Of a DNA stretch of 64,000 nucleotides, positions 51,368 through 60,606 are shown piece by piece. The position numbers and the translations under genes are program-made. The notes beneath the pieces were generated by a model. It worked only from the letters and a program-made list of their open reading frames with translations. It was not told where the DNA came from and ran no database searches. The stretch comes from Andreprevotia sp. IGB-42 (lineage in GTDB: Bacteria > Pseudomonadota > Gammaproteobacteria > Burkholderiales > Chitinibacteraceae): NCBI RefSeq assembly GCF_009848685.1, contig NZ_WXTX01000014.1, positions 1-64,000 of the forward strand, given 5' to 3'. Numbering within the stretch: position 1 is the first letter of the stretch; every line of letters begins with the position of its first letter.

Positions 51368-52540
51368 ATGCATACCCCTACGCACGCTCCCGTCCCGCAC
51401 GCCGTGTTCTCCCGCGCCCGCTGGGCCACCATGTGGCTGTTCTTCATGGCCGGCGCCAGCTACGCCACCTGGGGCGTGCATATCCCGACCATACGCGACA
51501 AATTCGGCCTGTCTGCCGGCATGCTGTCGATGCTGATGTTCGCCATGGCCGCCGGCGCCATCGTGGTGATGAAGCCGGTAGGCCGCTGGGTGGCGCGCCA
51601 GGGCAGCGCCCGCGCCGCCTGGCAGGCGGGGCTGGTTTACGCGGCAGCGATTGCGCTGTTGATGCTGGCGCCCTCGTTCTGGCTGGTGACCGTGTTCCTG
51701 GTGCTGTTCGCCATCGGCAACACCGGCTATGACGTGGCGATGAACGCGCAAGCGGCCACCGTGGAAGCCAGTGCACCGCGGCCGGTGATGGCGCAGTTCC
51801 ACGGCATGTTCAGCCTGGGTGGCATGGTGGGTGCATCGCTGGGTGGCGTGTTGATCACCGCCGGGGTACCGCCGCTGGCGCATTGCCTCGGCATGGCCGC
51901 GCTGTTGCTGCTGACGGTGGTCTGGTCGAAGCCACGCATGCAGGAAGACCACCCGGTTGCACCGCCGTCCGCTGCCCATCAACACGTCGGCAAGGTGCTA
52001 TGGCTGCTGGGCGCGCTGGCGTTCCTAGGGCTGGTGGCCGAAGGTGCGATGTACGACTGGACGGTTATCTACCTGCGCGATATCGCGCTCACGCCGCAAT
52101 ACGCCAGCTTTGGCTATGCCACCTTCTCGGCCGGCATGGCAATCGGCCGCTTTGGCGGCGATGCATTGCGCGCACGCTTTGGTATGGAAAAGCTGCTGAA
52201 GCTGTCGGGCTGGGCCGGTTTTGCCGGCATTGCACTGGCCATTGCGCTGCCGTGGCCGCTGACCAGCCTGCTGGGCTTTACGTTGATGGGGCTGGGTTGC
52301 GCCAACCTGGTGCCGATTTTCTTCCTGGCCGCATCACGCTTGCCGGGCATCTCGCCGGCCGAGGCGATTGCCGGCGTGGCACGGCTGGCCTACGTGGGGC
52401 TGTTGCTGGGCCCGGTACTGATCGGCATGGTGGCCGAGCACAGCACTCTGCGCTGGGGCATGGTGGTGGTGGCGGTCGCCATCGGCTGGATTGCGCTCGA
52501 TGGCGCCCGTGTTTTGCGCAAGGCGCAAGCGTCAGGCTGA
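51368..52540 (+). CDS. MFS transporter (YbjJ-like)
   Basis: The 390-residue protein has twelve predicted transmembrane helices, with an N-terminal [20 protein letters not shown] pattern and the loop motif [15 protein letters not shown], as in YbjJ-like members of the major facilitator superfamily. [17 protein letters not shown] in helix 5 and [18 protein letters not shown] near helix 10 are also typical. The substrate is unknown. ATG 51368 starts just ahead of helix 1; ATG 51332 is an alternative. The end overlaps the convergent gene at 52532 by nine bases. Confidence 0.88.
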   Translation: MHTPTHAPVPHAVFSRARWATMWLFFMAGASYATWGVHIPTIRDKFGLSAGMLSMLMFAMAAGAIVVMKPVGRWVARQGSARAAWQAGLVYAAAIALLMLAPSFWLVTVFLVLFAIGNTGYDVAMNAQAATVEASAPRPVMAQFHGMFSLGGMVGASLGGVLITAGVPPLAHCLGMAALLLLTVVWSKPRMQEDHPVAPPSAAHQHVGKVLWLLGALAFLGLVAEGAMYDWTVIYLRDIALTPQYASFGYATFSAGMAIGRFGGDALRARFGMEKLLKLSGWAGFAGIALAIALPWPLTSLLGFTLMGLGCANLVPIFFLAASRLPGISPAEAIAGVARLAYVGLLLGPVLIGMVAEHSTLRWGMVVVAVAIGWIALDGARVLRKAQASG

Positions 52541-52903
52541 TCCGGCCGGCTCGCTGGCCTGTTTTTCCAGCTCGGCCACCTTGGCCGCGGTTTGCGCGGC
52601 GCGCTTGGCGGCAATCTTGGGGCGCAGGATGTTCATCATCACGATATCGCGCACGCCCATCAGCAGCAGGATCCACACGATCAGCGCGCCGGCGTAGCCC
52701 ATCTGGCTGGTAGTCATTTGCGGCGCCACGCTGCGCACCAGCGGGTTGATCACGAATTCGATACTGGCAAATGCCACCACCAGCAATGCCACGGTGGACA
52801 TCGAGCGTTCTTTCAAAAAGGTGCCGCGCAACAGCACACGTTGCTCCAGGCGGGACAGCCCCTGCAGTTCCGGTACCTCATCCGCTTTCCAGTAAAACGC
52901 CAT
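52532..52903 (-). CDS. Hypothetical two-helix membrane protein
   Basis: The 123-residue protein starts MAFYWKADEVPELQGLSRLE, has two transmembrane helices (about 38-58 and 70-92) and a charged, helical C-terminal tail rich in Lys, Ala and Glu. I do not recognise the family. AAGGA nine bases upstream favours the start at 52903; an ATG three codons upstream is also possible. It is divergent from the imelysin gene across a region with two palindromes. Confidence 0.65.
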   Translation of the reverse strand: MAFYWKADEVPELQGLSRLEQRVLLRGTFLKERSMSTVALLVVAFASIEFVINPLVRSVAPQMTTSQMGYAGALIVWILLLMGVRDIVMMNILRPKIAAKRAAQTAAKVAELEKQASEPAGSA

Positions 52904-53002
52904 CTCGTTCATTCCTTGTTGCTTTTTGAAGGGAAGCCCACTGGGACTCGCCCGGAAGCCGGCAAGTTTCATGGCGGGCCCGGCAAATTGCAAGATACGG
53001 CT

Positions 53003-53042
53003 GTCGTGGCGACGACTACTGACATCCATACTGTAAGTATGG
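53003..53042. promoter_or_regulatory. Two short palindromes between divergent genes
   Basis: GTCGT-GGCG-ACGAC (53003-53016) and CCATACT-GTA-AGTATGG (53026-53042) are perfect inverted repeats with 5- and 7-base arms. They lie between the two-helix membrane protein and imelysin genes. The second is a good candidate operator; it does not resemble a classical Fur box. Confidence 0.4.
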
Positions 53043-53118
53043 TATCTAAGCATGCTGCCCCAGAGCAGCCGGCCCGCATCCCTCCGGCGGGACCGACACA
53101 GGATGGAAGGAAAACGAA

Positions 53119-54180
53119 ATGGATATCTTGAAAAACAGCCTGCGGCTTGCCCGGCTGGCCGGTGCCTTGCTGGCCATCCCCGCCATGGCTGAAGAAGCCC
53201 GTATACAGCCGCCTGAACTGGCCATCAGCCTGACCGACAAGGTGTTGCTGCCGGCCACGCAATCGCTGGAGGCTGCCACCGGCAAGCTGGTCGAATCCGT
53301 CACCGCCCTCTGCGCCGCCCCCAGCAAGGACAAGCTGGCCGAAGCGCAGGCCAGCTGGCGCGGCGCCAGCGTGGCCTGGCGGCGCGTGGAAGCAGCACGC
53401 GTCGGTCCTCTCGGCCGTGGCAATGCCGTCGAGCTGATCGACCCGTGGCCGCTGGATGTGCAGGCGCTGGATCAGGCGCTGCCCAAAACCCCGGCCGAGC
53501 CGACCAGCCCGCGCGCGGTCGGCGAGTGGATGCAGACCCCCACCACCGCAGGCGGCCTGCCGGCTATCGAATACCTGCTGTTCAGCGAAGCCACGCCGGA
53601 AAAACAGCTGGCGCAGCTGAAAGACAGCAACCGCTGCCGCTATGCACTGTGGCAGGCGGCCGGGGTAGCGCGCCGCGCCACCACGCTGGGTTATGAATGG
53701 CGCGGCCTGCGTACCGGTCTCAATTACGACCTCGCCTATTACCGGCCCTTCCTCACCGATGCGCTGGGCCGCTCGATTGCCGGCTTGAAAGAACTGGCCG
53801 GCTGGAAGCTGGCACATAAGGACGTCACGCCGGCCAGAAACCGCTTCCCGGACTGGCGTGCCGGCCAGACCAAGCCCAGCCTGCTGGCCAGCTTCGACGG
53901 TATCCGGCAGGTGTTGCTGGGCGACGACAAGGGGATCGGCTTCGATGACTACCTGACCAGCCGTGGTCAGGACGAACTGGTGCAGCAGCTGAATGCCAAG
54001 CTGGTGGAAGCCCGACTGGCACTGGTGCAACTGCCGGATGATCTGGCAGACCAGGCCGCGCAGAACCGGGGCGAGCGGCTGCATGCGCAGCGCAAGCTCA
54101 ACGCACTGGCCGATTTCCTGTCTGGCCCGTTTGCGCAGGCACTGGGCTTCCCGGTGGATGCAGGCAAAAAAACCGATTGA
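53119..54180 (+). CDS. Imelysin family protein
   Basis: The 353-residue precursor has a signal peptide (about 1-24) and the imelysin/insulin-cleaving-membrane-protease-like helical fold (about 35-340). Imelysins are periplasmic, often iron-regulated proteins of the IrpA/EfeO-related group. Where many have GxHxxE, this one reads GLPAIEYLLF, so the His is replaced by Pro; this makes metal binding at that site doubtful. Other segments are SWRGASVAWRRVEAARVGPL, NRCRYALWQAAGVARRA and a C-terminal NALADFLSGPFAQALGF. A terminator follows. Confidence 0.85.
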   Translation: MDILKNSLRLARLAGALLAIPAMAEEARIQPPELAISLTDKVLLPATQSLEAATGKLVESVTALCAAPSKDKLAEAQASWRGASVAWRRVEAARVGPLGRGNAVELIDPWPLDVQALDQALPKTPAEPTSPRAVGEWMQTPTTAGGLPAIEYLLFSEATPEKQLAQLKDSNRCRYALWQAAGVARRATTLGYEWRGLRTGLNYDLAYYRPFLTDALGRSIAGLKELAGWKLAHKDVTPARNRFPDWRAGQTKPSLLASFDGIRQVLLGDDKGIGFDDYLTSRGQDELVQQLNAKLVEARLALVQLPDDLADQAAQNRGERLHAQRKLNALADFLSGPFAQALGFPVDAGKKTD

Positions 54181-54200
54181 GTGCTGATTAGCAATGCAGC

Positions 54201-54230
54201 AAAAACCGCCCGCCCAACCGGGCGGTTTTT
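54201..54230 (+). terminator. Rho-independent terminator of the imelysin gene
   Basis: AAAAACCGCCCG and CGGGCGGTTTTT form a perfect 12-base-pair stem around a 6-base loop, 21 bases after the stop. Confidence 0.92.
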
Positions 54231-54261
54231 GTTTCTGGCGGGCAAATCGCGCCTCGGATAC

Positions 54262-54283
54262 GCATGTTTAGCATAAAACATGC
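54262..54283. promoter_or_regulatory. Inverted repeat upstream of the binding-protein gene
   Basis: GCATGTTT-AGCATA-AAACATGC is a perfect 8-base inverted repeat about 90 bases before ATG 54372. It is AT-centred and may be an operator. A TATATA at about 54354-54359 could be the -10 box of this gene. Confidence 0.4.
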
Positions 54284-54371
54284 ACTTCCCTAGACGATTA
54301 GCCCGGGAGTTACACACTATCGAAACAATCCGGAGCTAATGTAGCGTCTTGTTATATACCGGATTCATATC

Positions 54372-55343
54372 ATGTTACGCCGTCTGTTTTTCTCGCTGCT
54401 GCTTGCCTTGCCACTGGCAAGCCAGGCTGCCGATCTCACCGTTGGCCTGATCGCCACCCGTAACCCGGAAGAGCTGCCGGGCTTCTGGCAACCGGTGATC
54501 GATGATCTTTCTGCCAGCATCGGCCAGCCGGTGAAAGTGATCGCGGTAAAAAGCTACGATGAACTGCAGCAGAAATTCCGCAACAACGAAGTACAGGTAG
54601 CACGCGTGGGCAACCGGCTGGCGCTGTCGCTGGTCGAGCACGACAACGCCGAAGTGTTCGCCCGCCTGGTGCAGAACCCCGGTCTGTCCGAATACCGTTC
54701 CATGCTGCTGGTACGCAAGGACAGCGGCATCAACAACCTCGATACCATCCTGCGCGCCAAGGGCCGTTACCGCTATGCCAGCGACTACACCAACTCGACC
54801 GCCGGCTATCTGATCCCGCAATATCACGCGTTCCTGAAAAACAATGTGCTGCCCGAGCAATTGTTCAAGACCACGCGCCAGGGCAACTACGAAGACAATT
54901 TCCTGGCGCTGTATCGCAAGGATGTCGACGTGGCCGTTGCCAACTCCTTCGACATCGAGCAATTGCAGGAAAAATATCCGCGCGAGTTCGCCAGCCTGAA
55001 AGTGATCTGGACCTCGCCCAACTTCGCGCTTGATCCTTTGGTGTACAAGAACACGCTGCCCGCTGCGATGAAGCAGAAAATCGCTACCTTCTTTACCCGC
55101 TACGGGCGTGACGGCGCAGTAGCCACGCAGCAAAAACAGAAGCTCTATTACGCCGACCAGCTCGATGGCTTTTTGCCGGCCAGCAACCGCCTGCTGCGCG
55201 AAACGTCCGATCTGCAGCTGTACAACGACCTGTTCCGCCTCACACTCAATGCCAGCGTGCCGGCCACGGAAAAAACCGCACAGGAAAAAGACTACTATCG
55301 CCGCTACCAGACCCTGGTAAGCCTGTTGGGCGGCGCCAGATAG
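54372..55343 (+). CDS. PhnD-like phosphate/phosphonate ABC transporter substrate-binding protein
   Basis: The 323-residue precursor has a signal peptide (MLRRLFFSLLLALPLASQAA) and a type II periplasmic binding fold of the PhnD family: DLTVGLIATRNPEELPGFWQ, VIDDLSASIGQPVKVI, SYDELQQKFRNNEVQVARVG, YASDYTNSTAGYLIPQYHAF. The Ser-Thr pair after TN fits anion binding. No permease or ATPase lies next to it, so it is an orphan binding protein, possibly feeding a distant transporter or a sensory kinase. It is flanked by an upstream inverted repeat and a downstream terminator. Confidence 0.85.
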   Translation: MLRRLFFSLLLALPLASQAADLTVGLIATRNPEELPGFWQPVIDDLSASIGQPVKVIAVKSYDELQQKFRNNEVQVARVGNRLALSLVEHDNAEVFARLVQNPGLSEYRSMLLVRKDSGINNLDTILRAKGRYRYASDYTNSTAGYLIPQYHAFLKNNVLPEQLFKTTRQGNYEDNFLALYRKDVDVAVANSFDIEQLQEKYPREFASLKVIWTSPNFALDPLVYKNTLPAAMKQKIATFFTRYGRDGAVATQQKQKLYYADQLDGFLPASNRLLRETSDLQLYNDLFRLTLNASVPATEKTAQEKDYYRRYQTLVSLLGGAR

Positions 55344-55366
55344 GCGAAATCCATACCATGCAGTAT

Positions 55367-55393
55367 AAAAATGGGGGCAAGGCCCCCATTTTT
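55367..55393. terminator. Bidirectional-looking Rho-independent terminator
   Basis: AAAAATGGGGGC and GCCCCCATTTTT form a strong stem with a short loop, 23 bases after the binding-protein stop and well before the pirin gene. Confidence 0.9.
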
Positions 55394-55511
55394 CATGGCT
55401 GCCCCGCAGATTGCATTGATGCATGGAACAATCATTTCCAGATCCGCTGTATTTTCATCAATTGAATCGAATGGCATAGTTTATCCATCGCAATCAACGG
55501 AGCAAGCCGCC

Positions 55512-56369
55512 ATGACCACCACCCGAACCGACCTGCGCCGCATTGCCCGCGTGGTACACGGCATGGCCGCATCAGACGGTGCCGGCGTGAAGCTCAACCG
55601 CGTGATCGGCAGTCAGGACCTGCCCATGCTCGATCCTTTCCTGATGCTGGATGAATTCCGCTCGGACGACCCGGGCGACTATATCGCCGGTTTTCCCGAA
55701 CACCCGCACCGCGGCTTCGAAACCGTCACCTATATGCTGGCCGGCCACATGCAGCACGGTGATCATCTGGGCAACAAGGGGGACATGGGCCCGGGCAGCG
55801 TGCAATGGATGACCGCGGGCCGCGGCATCATCCACTCGGAAATGCCGCAGCAGGAAAACGGCCTGATGTGGGGTTTCCAGCTGTGGGTGAACCTGCCGGC
55901 GCGCGACAAGATGAGCGCACCGCGCTACCAAGAATACGCGGCGGAACAGATGCCGGTGGTGGCGCTGGACAACGGTGGCAGCGTGAAGGTCATCGCCGGC
56001 GAGTTCGCCGGTGCGGTCGGCCCCATCAACGGCGTAGCCACCGAACCGGTGTATTACGACGTAACCTTGCCAGCCGGCGGCGTGCTGACACTGGATCTGC
56101 CAGCCGAACACCACGCGTTTGTCTACGTGTTCCAGAATGACCTGAACATCGTCGACGGCCCGAAGGAGCGCACGGTAAAACGCGGTGAGCTGGCCGCGCT
56201 GACGCAAGGCGGTGCACTGGCGGTAGGCGCGCTGGCCGGGGAAGCACGCTTCATCGTGGTGGCCGGCAAGCCGCTGCGTGAACCGGTAGCCCGCTACGGC
56301 CCGTTCGTGATGAATACTGCCGAGGAAGTACAGCAGGCATTCATCGACTATCAACAAGGCAAGTTCTGA
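55512..56369 (+). CDS. Pirin family protein
   Basis: The 285-residue bicupin has the pirin N-terminal domain with FPEHPHRGFETVTYMLAGHM, HGDHLGNKGDMGPGSVQWMT and AGRGIIHSEMP, which give the His-His-His-Glu metal site, and a C-terminal pirin domain with LPAEHHAFVYVF. Relatives are iron-containing quercetinases or redox sensors. ATG 55512 gives MTTTRTDLRR; longer upstream frames run back into the terminator. It is 126 bases before a second pirin gene. Confidence 0.92.
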   Translation: MTTTRTDLRRIARVVHGMAASDGAGVKLNRVIGSQDLPMLDPFLMLDEFRSDDPGDYIAGFPEHPHRGFETVTYMLAGHMQHGDHLGNKGDMGPGSVQWMTAGRGIIHSEMPQQENGLMWGFQLWVNLPARDKMSAPRYQEYAAEQMPVVALDNGGSVKVIAGEFAGAVGPINGVATEPVYYDVTLPAGGVLTLDLPAEHHAFVYVFQNDLNIVDGPKERTVKRGELAALTQGGALAVGALAGEARFIVVAGKPLREPVARYGPFVMNTAEEVQQAFIDYQQGKF

Positions 56370-56495
56370 AATACGCTGGCATGCATGCGGTCCTTCCCGG
56401 TGGCGGCAGGATGCCGGCACGCTCCCGCCCGTTTGCACCATAGTCCCGGCAGAGCACCACCCAATCCCCTGCCCCATTGCCGCACAGGAGTTTCC

Positions 56496-57386
56496 ATGCC
56501 AGCCACGCCTCAACGCATTGCCGCGCACATGACCACGCTGGGCGAAGGCATGCCCATCCGCCGCTCGCTGCCGCACCGGGAGCGCCGCATGATCGGCGCC
56601 TGGTGCTTCCTCGATCACTTCGGCCCGGTGGATATCGGCAGCGGCGCCGGCATGCGCGTCGGCCCGCACCCGCATATCGGCCTGCAAACCTTCAGTTGGC
56701 TGATCGAAGGGGAAATCCTTCATCGTGACAGCCTGGGCTACGCGCAGCTGATCCGCTCCGGCCAGGTCAACCTGATGACTGCCGGCCACGGCATCTCGCA
56801 CAGCGAGGAATCACCGGCCGATCACAGCCGGCGCATGCATGGTGCGCAGTTGTGGATTGCGCTGCCGGATGAAGCGTTCTCCTGTCCGCCTGCGTTCGAG
56901 CATCACCCGGTGTTGCCGATCGTGCACGACGGTGGCTTTGTCATCACCGTGCTGGCGGGGGAGTTTGCCGGACAAACTGCACCACCCAGGGTATATACGC
57001 CCCTGATCGGGCTGGACCTGACCAGCGCGGGCACAGCGCAACTGGCGGTGCCGCTGCGCGCGGATTTCGAATATGGCGTGATCGTGCTGGAAGGCAGTGC
57101 CAGCGTGAACGGTGAAGCGCTGGCCATCGGCGAGCTGCTGTACTTTGCGCCCGGCGCCCGTGCGCTGGCGCTGCAATGCGATGCCGCAACCCGTGTGTTG
57201 CTGATCGGCGGCGAGCCGTTTGCGTCACCGCGTATCCTGTACTGGAATTTTGTCGGCCGCGGCGGCGCGGATATCCGCAGCGCAACCGAGCAATGGAATG
57301 CGGGCGATGCCCGTTTTGGCGAAGTACACGGCTACGATGGTGCGCGGCTGACCGCGCCCGAAGTACCCAGGCTCAGCGGGGAATGA
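56496..57386 (+). CDS. Second pirin family protein
   Basis: The 296-residue bicupin shows VGPHPHIGLQTFSWLIEGEI, HRDSLGYAQLIRSGQVNLMT and AGHGISHSEESP, with the metal-binding His-x-His, His and Glu conserved, then a C-terminal cupin (VYTPLIGLDLTSAGTA...). It is clearly diverged from the first pirin, so it is not a recent duplication. CAGGAG lies seven bases before ATG 56496. The OsmC gene begins one base after its stop, so they share a transcript. Confidence 0.9.
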   Translation: MPATPQRIAAHMTTLGEGMPIRRSLPHRERRMIGAWCFLDHFGPVDIGSGAGMRVGPHPHIGLQTFSWLIEGEILHRDSLGYAQLIRSGQVNLMTAGHGISHSEESPADHSRRMHGAQLWIALPDEAFSCPPAFEHHPVLPIVHDGGFVITVLAGEFAGQTAPPRVYTPLIGLDLTSAGTAQLAVPLRADFEYGVIVLEGSASVNGEALAIGELLYFAPGARALALQCDAATRVLLIGGEPFASPRILYWNFVGRGGADIRSATEQWNAGDARFGEVHGYDGARLTAPEVPRLSGE

Positions 57387-57387
57387 C

Positions 57388-57789
57388 ATGGCCTATGAAA
57401 CAGTGCACGCCAGGCTGGATGGCGCACCCTACCAGGTGCAAGTGGGTGATGGCACCCATGATTGGCTGGCAGACGTTACCGCCGCATCCGGCGGTGGCGA
57501 CAGCGGCCCCGGCCCGCATGCGCAGTTGCTGGCGGCGCTGGGCGCCTGCACCAGCATCACGGTCAAGATGTATGCGGACCGCAAAGGCTGGGCGCTGACC
57601 GATATCCGCGTCACGCTACGTTACGCCGATGATCACCGCGATGGTGACAGCAAGCTCGAGCGCGTGATCGAACTGCATGGCGATCTGGATGCAGCGCAAC
57701 GCCAGCGCCTGCTGGAAATCGCCAATGCCTGCCCGATCCACAAACTGCTGAGTGGCCCGGTTGCCATCCATACCGCGCTGGCCGCCTGA
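57388..57789 (+). CDS. OsmC family protein
   Basis: The 133-residue protein has the OsmC/Ohr fold with the two redox cysteines in ALGACTSITVKMYADRKGW and IANACPIHKLL, and an N-terminal region with ADVTAASGGGDSGPGPHAQL. Such proteins reduce organic hydroperoxides or bind electrophiles. It sits between the second pirin and the FMN reductase gene with one- and seven-base gaps, which points to a joint role in redox or electrophile stress. Confidence 0.92.
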   Translation: MAYETVHARLDGAPYQVQVGDGTHDWLADVTAASGGGDSGPGPHAQLLAALGACTSITVKMYADRKGWALTDIRVTLRYADDHRDGDSKLERVIELHGDLDAAQRQRLLEIANACPIHKLLSGPVAIHTALAA

Positions 57790-57796
57790 GGACTGC

Positions 57797-58360
57797 ATGA
57801 CCATCAAACTTCTGGCTTTTTCCGCCAGCACGCGGCTCGCTTCGTACAACCGCAAGCTGATTGCCGTTGCCGCGCAGGCAGCGCGCGATGCCGGCGCCGA
57901 GGTCACGCTGATCGACCTGCTCGATTACGATATGCCGCTGTACAACGGCGACCTGGAAGCACGGGATGGCCTGCCCGCCAGCACGCAGGCGCTGCAGCAG
58001 CTGTTTGCCGGGCACGATGGCCTGCTGCTGTCCACACCCGAATACAACGGGCTGTTTCCACCACTGCTCAAGAACACGCTGGACTGGGTCAGCCGTGGCA
58101 ACGGGCTGGATCACCTTGCCGGCAAGGTTGCCGGCATCCTGTCGGCATCGCCCGGCCGGGTTGGCGGGCTGCGCTCGCTGATGGCCACCCGGCAATACCT
58201 GAACAACCTGGGCTTGCTGGTGGTACCGCAGCAACAGGCGGTAAGCGAAGCCGGCCACGCGTTCGATGAACAGGGGCTGCTGCTGGATGCGCGGGTGCAG
58301 GCGGGCGTGAACAACGTCGCCGTGGCACTGGTCGGCACCACGCAAAAACTGCGCGATTAA
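57797..58360 (+). CDS. NADPH-dependent FMN reductase family protein
   Basis: The 187-residue flavodoxin-like protein begins TIKLLAFSASTRLASYNRKL (the FMN phosphate loop) and has STPEYNGLFPPLLKNTLDWV, the hallmark of the NADPH:FMN reductase/azoreductase family (YieF/ChrR-like). It can reduce quinones, azo compounds or chromate. It is the last gene of the pirin-OsmC cluster. ATG 57797 is chosen because upstream residues derive from the preceding gene's frame. Confidence 0.92.
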   Translation: MTIKLLAFSASTRLASYNRKLIAVAAQAARDAGAEVTLIDLLDYDMPLYNGDLEARDGLPASTQALQQLFAGHDGLLLSTPEYNGLFPPLLKNTLDWVSRGNGLDHLAGKVAGILSASPGRVGGLRSLMATRQYLNNLGLLVVPQQQAVSEAGHAFDEQGLLLDARVQAGVNNVAVALVGTTQKLRD

Positions 58361-58518
58361 GCCCGGCCCGCGGCCAGTACTGCTGCGCGCCAGCGCGCCG
58401 CACATTCACCCTGCTGTGCGCCACGCAGGCCTGCGATGCGTCGACGATTCGCCAAAATGCCGTAAACCCGCTACATTCCATGCCATAGAACAATCGTTCA
58501 GCGGTTATTTCACCCGGC

Positions 58519-60543
58519 ATGGATCTTTCGCTGCTTCCCCCCGGCATACAGACACGGTTGCTCAAACTCGGCATCAGCCGGCCGTTTGATCTGGTGCTGC
58601 ACCTGCCACTGCGTTACGAAGATGAAACGCAGCTCTACCCGCTGGCCGATGCGCCGCTGGGTAGCCCGGTGCTGGTCGAAGCCGAGGTACAGAGCGCCGA
58701 AACCACCTTCCGCCCCAAGAAACAGTTCGTCGCCCGGCTCAGTGATGGCAGCGGCACGTTGCTGGTGCGCCTGCTCAATTTCTACCCGAACCAGGTCAAG
58801 CAGCTTGCAGTCGGCAAGCGCGTGCGGCTGTATGGCGAAATCCGCCACGGTTACTGGGGCGATGAAATGGTGCACCCCAAGGTGAAAAGCGTGGGGGAAG
58901 ACAGCGGGCTGAACGATGCGCTGACACCCGTGTATTCCACCGTGGCCGGCCTCGCCCAGGCACCGCTGGCCAAGCTGATTGCCCGCGCGCTGAACGGCTG
59001 CCGGCTGGACGACACGCTGCCACCGGCCATGACGCACGATCTGGGCCTGCCCGGCTTTGCCGATAGCGTGCGCTTCCTGCACAACCCCACGCCGGACGTG
59101 GCGCGGGTGCAACTGACCGAACGCATCCACCCGGCATGGCGCCGCGTGAAATTCGATGAATTGCTGGCACAGCAACTGAGCTTGCGCATGGCGCGCGCGG
59201 TACGGCGCGAACGTACCGCGCCACAGATCGCCCCACCCGGCCGGCTGGCCGCGCAACTGGTGGCCAGCCTGCCCTTCGGCCTGACGCGGGCGCAAAACCG
59301 CGTGCTGCTGGAAATCAGCAAGGACCTGGCACAGCGCCACCCGATGCAGCGCCTGCTGCAAGGCGACGTGGGCTCGGGCAAGACCATCGTTGCGGCGATT
59401 GCCGCGTGCCATGCCATCGAATGCGGCTACCAGGTGGCGATGCTAGCCCCCACCGAAATCCTGGCCGAGCAGCACTATCGCAAGTTCGTGCGGTGGCTGG
59501 AACCGTTGGGCGTGAAAGTGAGCTGGCTGACCGGCTCGTTGAAGGCAAAGGAAAAACGCAGTGCGCTGGAAGATGCAGCACTGGGCACCGCGCAACTGGT
59601 ATGCGGCACACATGCCATTTTTCAGCAGAATGTCGAGTTCAAGAACCTGGGCCTGTCCATCGTCGACGAGCAGCACCGTTTCGGCGTAGCGCAGCGGCTG
59701 GCCTTGCGCGAAAAAGGCGGCAGCCCCCACCAGTTGATGATGTCCGCCACGCCCATCCCGCGCACGTTGGCAATGAGCTTCTACGCCGACCTCGACGTGA
59801 GCGTGATCGACGAGCTGCCACCGGGCCGCACGCCCATCGTTACCAAGCTGGTATCCGATGCACGCCGCGATGAAATCATCGAGCGCATTGCCAGCAAGGT
59901 GCGCGAAGGCCGCCAGGTGTACTGGGTATGCCCGCTGATCGAGGAATCGGAGGCCTTGCAGCTGCAAACCGCCGTCGATACCCATGCACAACTGACCGAA
60001 GAGCTGGAAGGCATTGCCGTCGGCCTGCTGCACGGCAAGATGAAACCCGCCGACAAGGCCACCATCATGGCTGATTTCCTTGCCAACAAGCTCCAGGTGC
60101 TGGTGGCCACCACGGTGATTGAAGTGGGTGTGGACGTACCCAATGCCAGCCTGATGGTGATCGAGCACGCCGAGCGCATGGGACTGTCGCAATTGCACCA
60201 GCTACGCGGCCGGGTGGGGCGCGGCGCGCATGCATCGCTGTGCATCCTGCTCTATACCGGCCCGCTGGGCGAGACTGCCAAGGAGCGGCTCAAGGTCATT
60301 TTCGAGAATACCGATGGCTTCGTGATCGCCAAGGAAGACCTGCGCATCCGCGGCCCGGGCGAGCTGGCCGGCGTGCGCCAGTCCGGCGTGCCCATGCTGC
60401 GCTTTGCCGATCTGGAACAGGATGCCGATCTGCTCGACGCTGCGCGCGAAGCGGCCGAGCAATTGCTGGCTGACGGCCCCGCAGTGGCTGAAGCACACCT
60501 GCAGCGCTGGCTGCCCGGGCGCGAAGCACTGCTGCGGGTGTAG
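58519..60543 (+). CDS. recG: ATP-dependent DNA helicase RecG
   Basis: RecG remodels stalled replication forks and branched recombination intermediates. The 674-residue protein has an N-terminal wedge (OB-fold) domain (about 1-240, with VRLYGEIRHGYWGDEMVHPK) and superfamily 2 motifs: Walker A QGDVGSGKTIVA, APTEILAEQH, DEQHRFGV, MSATPIPRTLAM, TTVIEVGVDVPNA and the QLRGRVGRGAHAS motif, followed by LRIRGPGELAG of the TRG region. The length is on the short side but complete. It stands alone after the FMN reductase gene. Confidence 0.97.
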   Translation: MDLSLLPPGIQTRLLKLGISRPFDLVLHLPLRYEDETQLYPLADAPLGSPVLVEAEVQSAETTFRPKKQFVARLSDGSGTLLVRLLNFYPNQVKQLAVGKRVRLYGEIRHGYWGDEMVHPKVKSVGEDSGLNDALTPVYSTVAGLAQAPLAKLIARALNGCRLDDTLPPAMTHDLGLPGFADSVRFLHNPTPDVARVQLTERIHPAWRRVKFDELLAQQLSLRMARAVRRERTAPQIAPPGRLAAQLVASLPFGLTRAQNRVLLEISKDLAQRHPMQRLLQGDVGSGKTIVAAIAACHAIECGYQVAMLAPTEILAEQHYRKFVRWLEPLGVKVSWLTGSLKAKEKRSALEDAALGTAQLVCGTHAIFQQNVEFKNLGLSIVDEQHRFGVAQRLALREKGGSPHQLMMSATPIPRTLAMSFYADLDVSVIDELPPGRTPIVTKLVSDARRDEIIERIASKVREGRQVYWVCPLIEESEALQLQTAVDTHAQLTEELEGIAVGLLHGKMKPADKATIMADFLANKLQVLVATTVIEVGVDVPNASLMVIEHAERMGLSQLHQLRGRVGRGAHASLCILLYTGPLGETAKERLKVIFENTDGFVIAKEDLRIRGPGELAGVRQSGVPMLRFADLEQDADLLDAAREAAEQLLADGPAVAEAHLQRWLPGREALLRV

Positions 60544-60606
60544 GCGCTGCCAGCGGGAAGCGGCCGGAACCATCACGATGCCGGTAACGGGTTGATCGCC
60601 ACGATA

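Noticed and set aside
53026-53042. Fur box upstream of imelysin
   Set aside because: CCATACT-GTA-AGTATGG does not match the GATAATGATAATCATTATC-type consensus.
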